DNA of 64,000 nucleotides from Oscillospiraceae bacterium (GCA_015068705.1 SVJZ01000003.1:62001-126000); one strand, 5' to 3'; counted from the stretch's first letter, positions 26,421 to 36,082 are shown. Numbers and translations: made by a program. Notes: generated by a model not told the origin, from the letters alone.

Positions 26421-26687
26421 TTATGCGCCCTGTTGTGTGCTTTTGAACACCACAACCTCAACCGCTCTGGTAAGAATGTCGGTATAGGAGAAGGTGAGTC
26501 TTCTCTCCCGCGTTTCATCGTCGGGTTGATCGAGCTTGATGACAAAAATACTCGGATAGGTTTTTTCGATCACGCCGCGGCGGATAATACGCTTTTTGCG
26601 CCCGCGTTTTGCGGTCAGCTGAACTCTGCGGCCGACATAGCCTTCCAGACTTTCTTTAATCTGATCCAACTGATTTTTTTCTGCCAC
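26421..26687 (-). CDS. veg: Veg family protein
   Basis: 88 residues. The pattern IKESLEGYVGRRVQLTAKRGRKKRIIRRGVIEKTYPSIFVIKLD then RRLTFSYTDILTRAVEVVVF is the Veg family. Veg is a small conserved Firmicutes protein highly transcribed in vegetative cells and linked in Bacillus to biofilm gene expression; its molecular role is unclear. A consensus promoter is 23 nt upstream of the start. Confidence 0.93.
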   Translation of the reverse strand: MAEKNQLDQIKESLEGYVGRRVQLTAKRGRKKRIIRRGVIEKTYPSIFVIKLDQPDDETRERRLTFSYTDILTRAVEVVVFKSTQQGA

Positions 26688-26709
26688 TTTCTGTCACCTC
26701 ATTTTTTGT

Positions 26710-26738
26710 AGTATAACATATTTTTCCACTTTTGTCAA
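26710..26738 (-). promoter_or_regulatory. Promoter of veg
   Basis: Minus strand TTGACA (26738-26733), 17 nt, TATACT (26715-26710). Confidence 0.85.
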
Positions 26739-26892
26739 ATGAAAAATGAATATTATACCAAATGCATGGAAAAATAGCAAGCATTATTTTCGAAAAAAGG
26801 AGTTTTTTTGTGAAAATGTCCTCGTATACCAGTATTTCCCACAAAAGGTGAAGTTATACGTTCTGAGCGGAGATGAAAGTGGAGAATGGAGT

Positions 26893-27450
26893 TTACCGCG
26901 CGGAGCGAGAAAGGATGTTACCCCGAAAAAGAATGGTGGTTACAATGGTTGTGATGATGATTTCGGGTACCATGTAGCTTCCGTTGTAAACGAGGGAATA
27001 GATGAGTACCCCCTGCCCTTCGGGCGCATAAACGCCCCATATGAGCAGCCCCGAAAGGATGTGGCAGATGTAGCGGAGCGATGTGACGGTAAATGCCGAA
27101 AGAGGTATGGCAAATTTGTTTTTTCCAAACAGGGAATAAAACATTCCCGAAAGCCCGAGCACTCCGAATGCAAGCAGGTAGTCAAGCAAAACGACCAGCA
27201 CAAAATAAATAAAGCTTTGTGTGGGTGGCGGATAAAAACCAAACATCATTTGTATGAGAGCAAATGCAACAGAGGAGCAAATCCCCCATTTGGTGCCATA
27301 GAGAATACCGATAAAGACAATGGGTACCATGGATGCCAGGGTAACACTCCCGCCTTGAAGCCAGGGGGCGGGAATAATTTTGCTGATAAACATAAGCAAC
27401 GTTGCAAGTGCGGTCATGAGCGCACTTGTGGTTAGTTTTTTTGTGTTCAT
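26893..27450 (-). CDS. thiT: Energy-coupled thiamine transporter ThiT
   Basis: About 185 residues with six membrane helices, the S-component of an ECF transporter. LTTSALMTALATLLMF and PAPWLQGGSVTLASMVPIVFIG match ThiT; the conserved gating/ligand region WLQGGS is visible. The start is taken at ATG 27450 because AAAGGA is 9 nt upstream; ATG 27456 is the alternative but is only 3 nt from it. A TPP riboswitch with an attenuator precedes it, which confirms a thiamine role. It needs the shared EcfAA'T module encoded elsewhere. Confidence 0.93.
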   Translation of the reverse strand: MNTKKLTTSALMTALATLLMFISKIIPAPWLQGGSVTLASMVPIVFIGILYGTKWGICSSVAFALIQMMFGFYPPPTQSFIYFVLVVLLDYLLAFGVLGLSGMFYSLFGKNKFAIPLSAFTVTSLRYICHILSGLLIWGVYAPEGQGVLIYSLVYNGSYMVPEIIITTIVTTILFRGNILSRSAR

Positions 27451-27497
27451 TTTCATTCGTCCTTTCTTGTCAAAATTCCAGAAAAGAACAATCCCAA

Positions 27498-27530
27498 CAA
27501 AAAAATCGAACCGAGGGAATTCGGTTCGAT
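27498..27530 (-). terminator. Attenuator terminator of the TPP riboswitch
   Basis: On the minus strand, ATCGAACCGA (27530-27521) pairs with TCGGTTCGAT (27514-27505), followed by a run of T. It lies between the aptamer and thiT, so ligand binding is expected to cause early termination. Confidence 0.88.
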
Positions 27531-27544
27531 TGCATGGATCGAGA

Positions 27545-27640
27545 CAAATATTTCCCTACGTTGGCATTATCCAAATCAGGTTTTGGGTTAAAGCGGCAAT
27601 ACGCTTACTCTCAGCCTGCATGCGCAAGCTCCCCGTTTTT
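27545..27640 (-). promoter_or_regulatory. TPP (THI-box) riboswitch
   Basis: Read on the minus strand, the aptamer contains CGGGGAGC, then GCTGAGA, ACCC, ACCTGAT, GGATAATGCC and CGTAGGGAA in the canonical order and spacing. It senses thiamin pyrophosphate and controls the downstream thiamine importer through a terminator. Confidence 0.96.
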
Positions 27641-27667
27641 TAAAATGATTGTTCCGGAACAAGAAAT

Positions 27668-27695
27668 AGTATAGCAGAAATATTGATTTTGTCAA
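27668..27695 (-). promoter_or_regulatory. Promoter of the riboswitch-thiT transcript
   Basis: Minus strand TTGACA (27695-27690), 16 nt, TATACT (27673-27668) with TG two bases before the -10. Confidence 0.82.
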
Positions 27696-27730
27696 GCCCT
27701 AATTTCTAGTCGTGGGGATGCAATTATGTA

Positions 27731-27759
27731 TTGAACATGGATGGGGATGGTGGTATAAT
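27731..27759 (+). promoter_or_regulatory. Promoter of the SLH protein gene
   Basis: TTGAAC (27731-27736), 17 nt, TATAAT (27754-27759). The divergent thiT promoter is about 35 nt away. Confidence 0.75.
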
Positions 27760-27795
27760 GGGATATATTATATTGAAAAAGGAATGATATTATAC

Positions 27796-29163
27796 ATGAA
27801 AAGAAAGTTTTTGCGGTTGGTTGCCGGGGTGGTTGCGGCAGGGGTGGTCATTTTGTCGGCATTTACGGTGGGAGCACAGAGCAAGCCCATCTATGCGATG
27901 GACGATGCGGAATTGGAGGCGTTTATAAAGAGCAAGCCGGAGTTGGCAGGTATGCTGGAAGGCAAGAGCGAGGAGCAGATAAAAAATATCATCGGTGCAA
28001 TGGACGAGGTGTTACTTCGGGAGCAGGCGTTTGATGATGTTACCCCCGAGATGTGGCATTACCCTTATGTGATGACCCTATACAACAAGGGCGGCGTGAG
28101 CGGAATCGGAAACGGATGCTTTGACCCGGACGCCGATGTGACGGCGGCGGAATTTTTTGCCATTGCCGCACGATTGGTAATGCCGGACAAAATCGATATG
28201 AGCTCTTCCGAGGAGTGCTGGGCATTCCCTTATTATGATGCAATGGTGGCAGAGGGAATGATTCGGGCGCCTCATAAGTATTATAGTGAATGGCCGCGGA
28301 GCATGGAGGATTTTGTCTATCGGGAGGAGATACCGGATCGAGACGGGTATGTTTTTGCCGGTCCTGCAGAATATCATCATTATGGTATGGGACGACCGCT
28401 TAGCCGTAATGATATGGCAATGCTCCTGGTAAGACTTGCTCGGTACCGGGGAGAGCGAATCGGAAAGTTGGAGGGGATTGAAAACAACATTGACGATTCT
28501 GCAGAGTGCAAGGAAGAGGTATTTGAGGCATATTCGGCAGGATTGGTTACCGGCAAGGGTGATGGCAATTTTGACCCCTACGGCAGGATGACCCGTGCTG
28601 AACTGTGTGTGGTATTTTGCCGGCTGATGAACTATATCCCCCGTGAGGAAGTGGTGGCACAGGCGCAAAAGCACAGCGATTACATTGTGACCGCCGCCGG
28701 TCCCATGAAGGGCAAGATCAAACCCGAGGTGGCACGCAAATACAATTTAGAGGCGTTGTCCAAGATGTATGTGAAAGAGGATGAAAACGGAGTGTACCTT
28801 ACCATCACGGTACCCGAACTACCCGAAGAGCTTGCAGATTGCACATTCAGCTATTATGTGAGTGGTGTAAATTCTCTGGATAATTATTTCTTTGATGACC
28901 CCGAATTTATGCGTTACCAATTAAAGCCGGGAGAAACACACACCGGACATCTGATACACTATGATACCGAAGGACCGGTAAGGTCGAGTGAAATTGCCTA
29001 TATGGAATTTGGTGTGAAAATTCAAATTCCTGATTATGGATATACCTTGTACCATCAGGCAGACACCACTTCCAAGGAACTGGTGCTGGAAAGCTGGTAT
29101 GATGACCGATACGAGGCAATTGCCGCAGATGTGTCGCACATATTTGCAGGAATTGGGAAGTAG
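27796..29163 (+). CDS. SLH-domain surface protein
   Basis: 455 residues from ATG 27796 (AAAAAGGAATG upstream); an open frame to 27712 lies across the promoter. A signal peptide (FLRLVAGVVAAGVVILSAFTVGA) is followed by an acidic helical stretch. SLH repeats come next: MWHYPYVMTLYNKGGVSGIGNGCFDPDADVT and EVFEAYSAGLVTGKGDGNFDPYGRMTRAE flank a degenerate middle repeat. The C-terminal about 150 residues are an unrecognised domain rich in Tyr and acidic residues. SLH repeats tether proteins to pyruvylated wall polymers. Function beyond anchoring is unknown. Confidence 0.85.
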   Translation: MKRKFLRLVAGVVAAGVVILSAFTVGAQSKPIYAMDDAELEAFIKSKPELAGMLEGKSEEQIKNIIGAMDEVLLREQAFDDVTPEMWHYPYVMTLYNKGGVSGIGNGCFDPDADVTAAEFFAIAARLVMPDKIDMSSSEECWAFPYYDAMVAEGMIRAPHKYYSEWPRSMEDFVYREEIPDRDGYVFAGPAEYHHYGMGRPLSRNDMAMLLVRLARYRGERIGKLEGIENNIDDSAECKEEVFEAYSAGLVTGKGDGNFDPYGRMTRAELCVVFCRLMNYIPREEVVAQAQKHSDYIVTAAGPMKGKIKPEVARKYNLEALSKMYVKEDENGVYLTITVPELPEELADCTFSYYVSGVNSLDNYFFDDPEFMRYQLKPGETHTGHLIHYDTEGPVRSSEIAYMEFGVKIQIPDYGYTLYHQADTTSKELVLESWYDDRYEAIAADVSHIFAGIGK

Positions 29164-29171
29164 AGAGGGGC

Positions 29172-29207
29172 AAAACGGGGATTCTCTAAAAAGAGACCCC
29201 GTTTTTT
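29172..29207 (+). terminator. Terminator of the SLH protein gene
   Basis: AAAACGGGG (29172-29180) / CCCCGTTTTTT (29197-29207), inner TCTCT/AGAGA stem. Confidence 0.88.
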
Positions 29208-29242
29208 GTTGGATATATAAAGGAAAAAACAGAGAAAAAACC

Positions 29243-29272
29243 CTTGCAAGTGTGCAAAATATGGTATATACT
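29243..29272 (+). promoter_or_regulatory. Promoter of the proS operon
   Basis: TTGCAA (29243-29248), 18 nt, TATACT (29267-29272), about 40 nt before the proS ATG. No T-box leader fits in this short space. Confidence 0.65.
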
Positions 29273-29311
29273 ATAAGGTAACGGAAAAAACAAAAAAGAG
29301 AGGAAAAGACC

Positions 29312-31012
29312 ATGAAATTGTCACATTATCTGATGCCTACCCTGCGCGATGTGCCGGCGGAGGCAGAGATTGAAAGCCACAAGCTGATGCTGCGTGCAGG
29401 GTTGATGCGAAAGCTCGCCTCGGGCGTGTATTCCTACCTGCCCATGGGTCTGCGTGCCCTGCGCAAGGCAGAAAAAATCGTGCGCGAGGAGATGGACGCA
29501 CACGGCGGTCAGGAGCTTTTGATGAGTGCACTGCTCCCCCGTGAGGACTATGAGGCGTCGGGTCGCTGGGAGGTATTCGGCGAGGATATGTTCCGCTTGA
29601 AAGACCGCAACGGACGAGATTTTTGCCTTGGCCCCACACATGAGGAGATTTTTACCAATGCAGTAAAGGCAACCGTGAAATCCTACAAGCAGCTTCCGGT
29701 TACCCTGTATCAGATTCAGACCAAATACCGCGACGAACGCCGTCCGCGCTTTGGTGTCATCCGCAGCCGTGAGTTCCTCATGAAGGACGCATACAGCTTT
29801 GACCGCGACACCGACGGACTGGACATTTCCTACAAGCAGATGTATGATGCATATCGTTGCATCTTTGACCGGATGGATATGGATTACCTGATTGTGGATG
29901 CCGACAGTGGCGCCATGGGTGGCTCGGGTTCGCAGGAATTTATGGTAAAGTCCGACATCGGTGAGGATACCATTGTATACTGCTCGTGCGGCTACTGTGC
30001 AAACGAGGAAAAAGCACAGAGCGTTGCCGATGTGTGGAATGGCGATGCGGCAGAGCTGGAAATGGAGAAAATCCCCACCCCCAATGCAAAGACCATTGAA
30101 GAGGTTTCCGCATTTCTCAATACCGACCCCAGACAGTTTGCCAAAACCCTGCTTTATCAGGCAGATGACAAGTTTGTTGCCGTGATGGTGCGTGGTGACC
30201 GCGAGGTAAACGAAACCAAGCTGAAAAACCATTTGGGTTGCTTGGAACTGGCACTTGCCGAGGCTGACGATGTGGTGCGCATTACCGGTGCACCGGTTGG
30301 GTTTGCAGGTCCGGTGGGACTTTCCATCGAGGTGATTGCCGATGAAGAGGTTGCTGCCATGAAGAATATGGCGGTGGGCGCAAACGAGGCAGATATGCAC
30401 ATCAAGAACGTGAACATGGGACGGGATTTCACCCCTGCGCATGTGGGAGATTTCCGTAATGCCGTTGCCGGCGACAAGTGTCCCAAGTGTGGTAAGGAGC
30501 TTTCCACCTGCCGTGGCATTGAGGTGGGTCACATCTTTAAGTTAGGCACCAAATATTCGGATGCACTGGGTTGCGTATATCTGGATGAAAACGGCAAGGA
30601 GCAGGTTATGGTAATGGGTTGCTACGGCATTGGTGTAACCCGTTGTCTGGCAGGTATCATCGAGCAGCACTGTGACGAAAAGGGCATCATCTGGCCCATG
30701 TCGGTTGCTCCCTTCCATGCGGTGGTGGTGCCGGTTTCCCACAAGGATGCCGACCAGATGGCACTTGCCGAGGATATTTACAACCGCTTGAAGGCGGCAG
30801 GGGTTGAGGCGGCGTTGGACGACCGTCCCGAGCGCCCGGGTGTAAAATTCAACGATGCCGACCTGATTGGTTTCCCCATCCGCATTACGGTGGGCAGAAA
30901 ATCGGGCGAGGGTATTGTGGAATACAAGTTGCGTGCCGAGGCAGAGGCAGTAGAGCTTACCATTGATGAGGCAATCGCAAAGACTGCCGAGCTGGTGAAA
31001 GCAGCACAATAA
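29312..31012 (+). CDS. proS: Prolyl-tRNA synthetase (bacterial type with editing insertion)
   Basis: 566 residues. Class II motifs are visible: motif 2 in [27 protein letters not shown] and motif 3 in [18 protein letters not shown]. An about 180-residue YbaK-type editing insert lies between them ([32 protein letters not shown]), which removes mischarged Ala-tRNA(Pro). The C-terminal anticodon-binding domain contains [20 protein letters not shown]. It charges tRNA(Pro) and is followed by gltX, 40 nt on. Confidence 0.97.
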   Translation: MKLSHYLMPTLRDVPAEAEIESHKLMLRAGLMRKLASGVYSYLPMGLRALRKAEKIVREEMDAHGGQELLMSALLPREDYEASGRWEVFGEDMFRLKDRNGRDFCLGPTHEEIFTNAVKATVKSYKQLPVTLYQIQTKYRDERRPRFGVIRSREFLMKDAYSFDRDTDGLDISYKQMYDAYRCIFDRMDMDYLIVDADSGAMGGSGSQEFMVKSDIGEDTIVYCSCGYCANEEKAQSVADVWNGDAAELEMEKIPTPNAKTIEEVSAFLNTDPRQFAKTLLYQADDKFVAVMVRGDREVNETKLKNHLGCLELALAEADDVVRITGAPVGFAGPVGLSIEVIADEEVAAMKNMAVGANEADMHIKNVNMGRDFTPAHVGDFRNAVAGDKCPKCGKELSTCRGIEVGHIFKLGTKYSDALGCVYLDENGKEQVMVMGCYGIGVTRCLAGIIEQHCDEKGIIWPMSVAPFHAVVVPVSHKDADQMALAEDIYNRLKAAGVEAALDDRPERPGVKFNDADLIGFPIRITVGRKSGEGIVEYKLRAEAEAVELTIDEAIAKTAELVKAAQ

Positions 31013-31052
31013 GCGGATTTATATTTTCCAAAGAAAGGCAAGGGAATCACAT

Positions 31053-32510
31053 ATGGATAAAATCAGAACCAGATTTGCCCCGTCTCCGACGGGATATATG
31101 CACATTGGCAACCTGCGTACCGCACTGTATGCGTATTTGCTGGCAAAACACAGCGGCGGCGATTTTGTGTTGCGCATTGAGGACACCGACCAGGAACGCT
31201 ATGTGGAGGGTGCAGTTGACCTGATTTACCGCACCATGGCAGAAACCGGCTTAAAGCATGACGAGGGTCCGGATTTGGGCGGCGAGTACGGTCCGTACAT
31301 CCAGAGCGACCGTCGGGGTATTTACAAAGAATACGCCGAAAAACTGGTGGAGCTGGGCGGTGCTTACTATTGCTTCTGCGACAAGGAGCGGTTGGAGGCA
31401 CTCAAAGAGGCGCAAAGTGCGGCAGGCATTTCCCCCAAATATGACGGCTTTTGCCGGAGCCTGACCAAGGAGGAGATTGCTGAAAAGATTGCAGCAGGCG
31501 TGCCCTATGTCATCCGGCAGAAGATTGACCAGCGCGGCACCACCACTTTTAAGGATGAGGTATTTGGTTCCATCACGGTGGAAAATTCTACCCTGGACGA
31601 TAATGTGCTGTTAAAATCGGACGGACTGCCCACCTACAATTTTGCAAACGTGGTGGATGACCACCTGATGTGCATTACCCACATCATCCGTGGCAGTGAG
31701 TATCTGTCCAGCACCCCCAAATACAACCTGCTCTATCATTCGTTTGGTTGGGAAATCCCCACCTACATCCACGTTTCTCCGGTTATGAAGGAGTCGGGCA
31801 AAAAGCTCTCCAAGCGTGAGGGTGACGCATCCTACGAGGATTTTATCAACAAGGGATATTTGAAAGATGCCATCATCAACTACATCGCACTGCTTGGCTG
31901 GAGCCCCGGAGGGGAAAACGAAATCTTTACACTCGATGAGCTGGTAAAAGAATTTTCGGTGTCGGGCATCAGCAAATCGCCCGCCATCTTTGACGAGAAG
32001 AAACTGGCTTGGCTTAACGGCGAGTATATCCGAAAGCTTACCGCAGAGGAATTTTTGGAGTATGCAAAACCGTTTTATGAAAAGGCGTACAAGCGTGAGG
32101 ACATTGATGCATTGTTCCTGTCGGGGCTTTTGCACGACCGTACCGAGAAATTCTCGGACATCCCCGAGCAGATCGACTTTATCGATGCGCTGCCTGATTA
32201 TGATATTGACCTTTACAATCATAAAAAGATGAAAACCAATCCGGAAAATTCGCTGGAAAGCCTGAAGGCGATGCTCCCCGTATTGGAGGGGATTTCCGAG
32301 TGGAATCTGGAAAACATCCACGATGCGCTCTTTGCACACATTGCAGAGCGTGAAGTGAAAAACGGGCTGGTGCTCTGGCCGCTGCGTGTGGCGGTTTCGG
32401 GTAAGGCGTTCACCCCCGGCGGTGGTCCTGACCTTGCGGCGTTGCTGGGCAAGGAGGATACCATTGCCCGTGTGAAGGCAGGTATTGCCAAGCTGGAGCA
32501 GGCATTATGA
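31053..32510 (+). CDS. gltX: Glutamyl-tRNA synthetase
   Basis: 485 residues, class I synthetase. The HIGH-type motif is in [17 protein letters not shown] (residues 8-24) and the KMSKS-type motif in KKLSKREGD (around 250). The C-terminal half is the helical anticodon-binding region. It charges tRNA(Glu). Discriminating versus non-discriminating behaviour cannot be decided from sequence, and gatCAB is not in the window. Its stop overlaps the lspA start by 4 nt (ATGA), implying translational coupling. Confidence 0.97.
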   Translation: MDKIRTRFAPSPTGYMHIGNLRTALYAYLLAKHSGGDFVLRIEDTDQERYVEGAVDLIYRTMAETGLKHDEGPDLGGEYGPYIQSDRRGIYKEYAEKLVELGGAYYCFCDKERLEALKEAQSAAGISPKYDGFCRSLTKEEIAEKIAAGVPYVIRQKIDQRGTTTFKDEVFGSITVENSTLDDNVLLKSDGLPTYNFANVVDDHLMCITHIIRGSEYLSSTPKYNLLYHSFGWEIPTYIHVSPVMKESGKKLSKREGDASYEDFINKGYLKDAIINYIALLGWSPGGENEIFTLDELVKEFSVSGISKSPAIFDEKKLAWLNGEYIRKLTAEEFLEYAKPFYEKAYKREDIDALFLSGLLHDRTEKFSDIPEQIDFIDALPDYDIDLYNHKKMKTNPENSLESLKAMLPVLEGISEWNLENIHDALFAHIAEREVKNGLVLWPLRVAVSGKAFTPGGGPDLAALLGKEDTIARVKAGIAKLEQAL

Positions 32511-33175
32511 TGTGGATTGCGCCGGTTGCCGTGGTGCTGGTGGTGATGGACCAACTCATCAAGATAGCGGCAATCCGAGCCCTTGCGCCGGATGGCGTGC
32601 AGACGATACTTGAGGGGTTGTTTTCCCTTGCGTATGTGGAAAATCGCGGTGCTGCTTTTGGCGTTTTGCAGGATGCGCGGTGGTTTTTCATTGTGGTGAC
32701 GGCGGTGCTGCTTTTGGCGTTGACGGTGTTTCTGGTGAAGAAAAAGCCGCAATCCATATGGATGAAGCTTGCTGCCACCCTCATTTATGCAGGCGGGGTG
32801 GGAAACCTTATCGACCGGTTGCAAAAAGGGTTTGTGGTGGATATGTTCCGCTTTGATTTTGTTGATTTTCCGGTGTTTAATTTTGCGGACATCTGTGTGG
32901 TGGCCGGTGCGATTGCGCTATGTATTTACATTTTGTTTGCAAGTGACGGAGAAAATCAGGTTGGCGGAGAGGAAAAACCTGACCAAGTGGGAAAAAATGC
33001 CCCGGACGATGTTGAGGGAGCAGACCTTGTGGGGGAATTTGTCCCGAATGACAATGGGGAGACTGACCGTGTGGGAGCGGAACCCCAAGATGAGGCAAAA
33101 CAATCCGAGCAAGCAGAGGATGCCACCCAAAATGATCGGGAATTTGAAAACGGAGAAGAAGGACAAGATGCGTGA
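32507..33175 (+). CDS. lspA: Lipoprotein signal peptidase with a long acidic C-terminal tail
   Basis: 222 residues. The first about 146 are a normal four-helix signal peptidase II with the catalytic Asp pair: D103 in VGNLIDRL and D128 in FNFADICV. The N-terminal VVMDQLIK and VENRGAAFG blocks are conserved. It cleaves prolipoproteins after Lgt has lipidated them; lgt is at 55.5 kb. Residues 147-222 are an extra, very acidic and probably disordered tail with loosely repeated D-(Q/L/R)-V-G units, not seen in typical family members of about 150-170 residues. The 3' end overlaps the next gene by 8 nt. Confidence 0.93.
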   Translation: MMWIAPVAVVLVVMDQLIKIAAIRALAPDGVQTILEGLFSLAYVENRGAAFGVLQDARWFFIVVTAVLLLALTVFLVKKKPQSIWMKLAATLIYAGGVGNLIDRLQKGFVVDMFRFDFVDFPVFNFADICVVAGAIALCIYILFASDGENQVGGEEKPDQVGKNAPDDVEGADLVGEFVPNDNGETDRVGAEPQDEAKQSEQAEDATQNDREFENGEEGQDA

Positions 33176-34058
33176 AATCATAATAAGCGTTGCAGGAGAA
33201 AGGCTGGATCGTTCGGTGGACGGGATGAGCCGCTCGCAGGTACAACGGCTGATTAAATCGGGAAACATTACCGTGAACGGCGCACCATCTGACACCGGTT
33301 ATCGGGTGAAGGTGGGTGACGTGATTATGGTGGACGAGCCCGAGATGCGTTCCATTGATGCGGCGCCGGAAGATATTCCGATTGATGTGGTGTATGAGGA
33401 TGAGCATCTGCTGGTGGTAAACAAGGAGCAGGGCATGGTGGTTCACCCCGGAGCGGGAAACTGGACGGGAACACTGGTCAATGCACTGTTGCACCACTGT
33501 GCCGGCAGTTTAAGCGGCATCGGCGGTGCCGAGCGGCCGGGGATTGTGCATCGTATCGACAAAGACACCTCGGGACTTCTGGTGATTGCCAAGACCGACC
33601 TTGCGCATCAATCGTTATCCGAACAGATAGGCGAAAAATCGGTCAAGCGCGAATATGTTTGTGTGGTAAATGGGCAGGTGCCCGATCGCCGCGGCAGAGT
33701 GGATGCACCCATCGGGCGGCATCCGAGTGCCAGAACCAAGATGGCGGTGGTGGCAGACGGGCGCAATGCGGTGACCCATTTTGAGGTGCTGGAATATTTT
33801 GACGGGGCAACCATGCTCAAATGCAGGCTGGAAACCGGACGCACCCATCAGATTCGTGTGCATATGGCGTATATGGGGTATCCTGTGTTGGGAGATCCGG
33901 TATACGGCAGCAGGCAAAACCCCTACCGGCTGGCGGGGCAGGCGCTGCATGCGCAGACATTGGGGTTTGTGCACCCTGCAACCAAGGAATATATGGAGTT
34001 TAGCGCACCGTTGCCCGGATATTTCGAAGGGCTTTTGGAGCAATTGAGAAGTGAATAA
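33168..34058 (+). CDS. RluA-family rRNA/tRNA pseudouridine synthase (RluD-like)
   Basis: 296 residues from ATG 33168, inside the end of lspA. An S4 RNA-binding domain is at the N-terminus (RLDRSVDGMSRSQVQRLIKSGNITVNG). The catalytic motif is HRIDKDTSGLLVIAK with Asp at about 131, and ETGRTHQIRVHM is conserved. It is the usual lspA neighbour in Firmicutes (ylyB position). It converts uridine to pseudouridine in structured RNA; the exact site is not certain. Confidence 0.92.
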   Translation: MREIIISVAGERLDRSVDGMSRSQVQRLIKSGNITVNGAPSDTGYRVKVGDVIMVDEPEMRSIDAAPEDIPIDVVYEDEHLLVVNKEQGMVVHPGAGNWTGTLVNALLHHCAGSLSGIGGAERPGIVHRIDKDTSGLLVIAKTDLAHQSLSEQIGEKSVKREYVCVVNGQVPDRRGRVDAPIGRHPSARTKMAVVADGRNAVTHFEVLEYFDGATMLKCRLETGRTHQIRVHMAYMGYPVLGDPVYGSRQNPYRLAGQALHAQTLGFVHPATKEYMEFSAPLPGYFEGLLEQLRSE

Positions 34059-34066
34059 GCATAAAG

Positions 34067-34102
34067 AAAAAAGGACTATTCCACAAGGGATAGTCCTTTT
34101 TT
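34067..34102 (+). terminator. Terminator of the proS-gltX-lspA operon
   Basis: AAAAAAGGACTAT (34067-34079) / ATAGTCCTTTTTT (34090-34102), perfect 13-bp stem. The following 34103-34289 holds nothing recognisable. Confidence 0.92.
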
Positions 34103-34289
34103 GTGTGTGAAAGAAGGGGAATAGCCGTTCTGTTTTTTCGCCAAAACGTGTTTGTTTACGCGATTTTTGACCGATTCGCCCGGATGTGAAACAAAAACGG
34201 AAAGGGAAAGTTTGAGGGGGAACGCAAATTCGTTGGGAAAAGGATGGGCGAGAATCGGTGATGTGTTATTTTAAGGTTAGATAGAAAGA

Positions 34290-35198
34290 TTACTCTTCGA
34301 AACAATCGTAGGTAGTTAAGATATGTTTACCCAGGCGGCAGAGGAAGGTATCGTATGCCTCGTATACCTCGGGTGAGGGTGCAACAAGGCGGGTGAAACG
34401 GGGGAACTCATAGCGGGTATCAAACCAGTAGTTCGCCGGATGCAGGGCGGTGACCGCCTCAAAGGTGAAATAGCCCTGATAGCCGATATCCAGCAATGCG
34501 CACATGAGGTCATCCAGATTCAAAATGCCCATATAGGGGGCAAGGTGCTCGTCTTTTTCGCCACGGTTGTCATTGACGTGGAGCGCGTACAGGTGCTCGC
34601 CGAGGGCGGTGATATGGTCATACTGCAAGCCGTCCATATTGCCATGACCGGTGTCCCAGCAAGCGTGCAGCAGCGGATGGTTGACAAACTCGATAAATTC
34701 ACGTTGGTCGGCGCCGGTGTAGAGGTTGTATTCGTCGCTATCCCCTACCCGATACATATTTTCCACTAAAATGTTGACCCCGTAACCTTCGGCGGTGGGG
34801 AGAATGGTACGGAAAAAGGCGCGGTTGCGCTCAAAACATTCCTCCTTGCTGATGTCCGGCAGGCTCCCCGGATGGATGACGGTATTTTTGATACCGAGAT
34901 ATGCGCACACTTCAATGGAACGGATGACACGCGCGGTGTAATCGGCATTGAAGGGGGAGATGGGGTTATCGCCGGGGGCGTGTGCCTGCACAAAGTCCAT
35001 ACCGAGGCTTTGCGCTTGGGTAAGCAGAGCTTTGGCGGTTTGCTGCCAATCGTCTGCAAAGATGAGGGGGTCGTCCGGTTTGGGGTCCATCATATTGAGG
35101 TCGATGTGGCGAAAGCCTGCGTTATACAGGTGGGTGATGCGTTCCGGATAATCGGTGGGACAAAATTCAAAATCGCAGGTTGTGGATGCAAGTTTCAT
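34290..35198 (-). CDS. Sugar phosphate isomerase/epimerase family TIM-barrel protein
   Basis: 302 residues of the xylose-isomerase-like/AP-endonuclease-2 superfamily. Likely metal ligands are the Glu in NILVENMYRV, the Asp/His pair in HACWDTGHGNMDG, the His in YALHVNDN, and a C-terminal Glu in GYFTFEAVT. The start has a good AGGAGG. The family covers isomerases, epimerases and dehydratases of sugars and inositol derivatives; nothing nearby fixes the substrate. It is monocistronic on the minus strand next to the prophage edge. Confidence 0.8.
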   Translation of the reverse strand: MKLASTTCDFEFCPTDYPERITHLYNAGFRHIDLNMMDPKPDDPLIFADDWQQTAKALLTQAQSLGMDFVQAHAPGDNPISPFNADYTARVIRSIEVCAYLGIKNTVIHPGSLPDISKEECFERNRAFFRTILPTAEGYGVNILVENMYRVGDSDEYNLYTGADQREFIEFVNHPLLHACWDTGHGNMDGLQYDHITALGEHLYALHVNDNRGEKDEHLAPYMGILNLDDLMCALLDIGYQGYFTFEAVTALHPANYWFDTRYEFPRFTRLVAPSPEVYEAYDTFLCRLGKHILTTYDCFEE

Positions 35199-35305
35199 GG
35201 GGAACCTCCTAGGGATTTTTTTGATGAGAAAAACGATTTCTTTTAAGCACAGAGTAATGATTTAAGTATTTGTTATATTTTTGATATAGATCAACCTCCC
35301 CCTTA

Positions 35306-35377
35306 CCCCCTCCAATCTTGGAGGGGGAATTTTTGCTTGGGGTATGTGTTGCAGTCCTTTGGACTGCAACACATACC
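35306..35377. repeat. Two adjacent perfect hairpins at the left edge of the prophage
   Basis: CCCCCTCCAA (35306-35315) / TTGGAGGGGG (35318-35327), loop 2, then TTTTT. Next comes GGTATGTGTTGCAGTCC (35341-35357) / GGACTGCAACACATACC (35361-35377), a perfect 17-bp stem with a 3-nt loop. They occupy the gap between the isomerase gene and the phage repressor. They could be a terminator plus a MITE-like or REP-like unit. Confidence 0.7.
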
Positions 35378-35462
35378 TTAGATAGACACAAGGAGGAATA
35401 TGGGTTCGCTTTTTGGCGAATATTGATGTTGGGATAATTGAGAGTATGAAAATGGTGGGGAA

Positions 35463-36077
35463 TTACATGGTGGTGCGGCGGGAACGGCGAAGCTCCCAGA
35501 ACACGCCCAGAATCCGTACCGGCATTTCCTCAATTTCTGCATTGGAGAAAAAGCGGGATTCATATTGCGGATTGAGGGGTTTTAGCACAATGCCCGACTG
35601 ATGGCGTTCCACCCGTTTGAAGGTGGCATCATTGCCATTGACCAGGACAGCGCAATCTTCGTTATTATCACAGGTTTCCTGCTTTCGGAAGATGATAGTA
35701 TCGCCATCCCGATATTCGGGGAACATGCTATCGCCCTTGATGCGCAAGCCGAAATATTCCCTGCCACCCTCTGTCCAGGCGGCTGGGATTTCTTCATAAT
35801 CCAGCACATCTTCGATTGCCTCGATGGGGATGCCGGCAGGGATATAGCCCAGCACCGGTACGCGCACTGCGCCCCGGGTGGGGAGGCTACCATAGCCAAG
35901 CAGATAGTGGGGGGTGCAATCCAGTACACGGCAGAGTGCGTCCACAATTTCCGGCTTGATGGTGCGGATTTCACCGCTCTCGTAGCGTTGGATGGTGGCG
36001 TCGCGTACGCCCACCTGTTTGGCGACTTCTGCAAGGGTAAGACCAAGTGCCTTACGGCGTAATCTGATATTATTCAT
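35463..36077 (-). CDS. Phage-type XRE repressor with S24/LexA-like autopeptidase domain
   Basis: 204 residues from ATG 36077 (GGAAGGAA upstream). Residues 1-60 are an XRE helix-turn-helix (LTLAEVAKQVGVRDATIQRYESGE). The C-terminal S24 domain has the cleavage-type Ala-Gly (residues 81-82), catalytic Ser 117 in GDSMFPEY and Lys 154 in ATFKRV. This architecture fits RecA-stimulated self-cleavage after DNA damage, so it is the likely lysogeny-type regulator of the phage module. It is the second gene of an operon led by an SLH protein, only 5 nt away. Confidence 0.9.
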   Translation of the reverse strand: MNNIRLRRKALGLTLAEVAKQVGVRDATIQRYESGEIRTIKPEIVDALCRVLDCTPHYLLGYGSLPTRGAVRVPVLGYIPAGIPIEAIEDVLDYEEIPAAWTEGGREYFGLRIKGDSMFPEYRDGDTIIFRKQETCDNNEDCAVLVNGNDATFKRVERHQSGIVLKPLNPQYESRFFSNAEIEEMPVRILGVFWELRRSRRTTM

Positions 36078-36082
36078 CACAA

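Noticed and set aside
26746-27435. 229-codon plus-strand frame opposite thiT
   Set aside because: thiT has membrane topology, family motifs and a riboswitch; the plus frame is rich in Lys/Asn/His without structure.
29208-29311. Possible T-box leader upstream of proS
   Set aside because: The space is only about 100 nt, already holds a promoter, and no T-box core sequence is present.
29321-30532. 403-codon frame antisense to proS
   Set aside because: It is a shadow of a certain gene; His/Val/Leu-rich translation with no motifs.
34103-34289. Possible gene or RNA in the gap after the pseudouridine synthase
   Set aside because: No frame with a ribosome-binding site, no hairpin beyond the terminator and no RNA motif were found.
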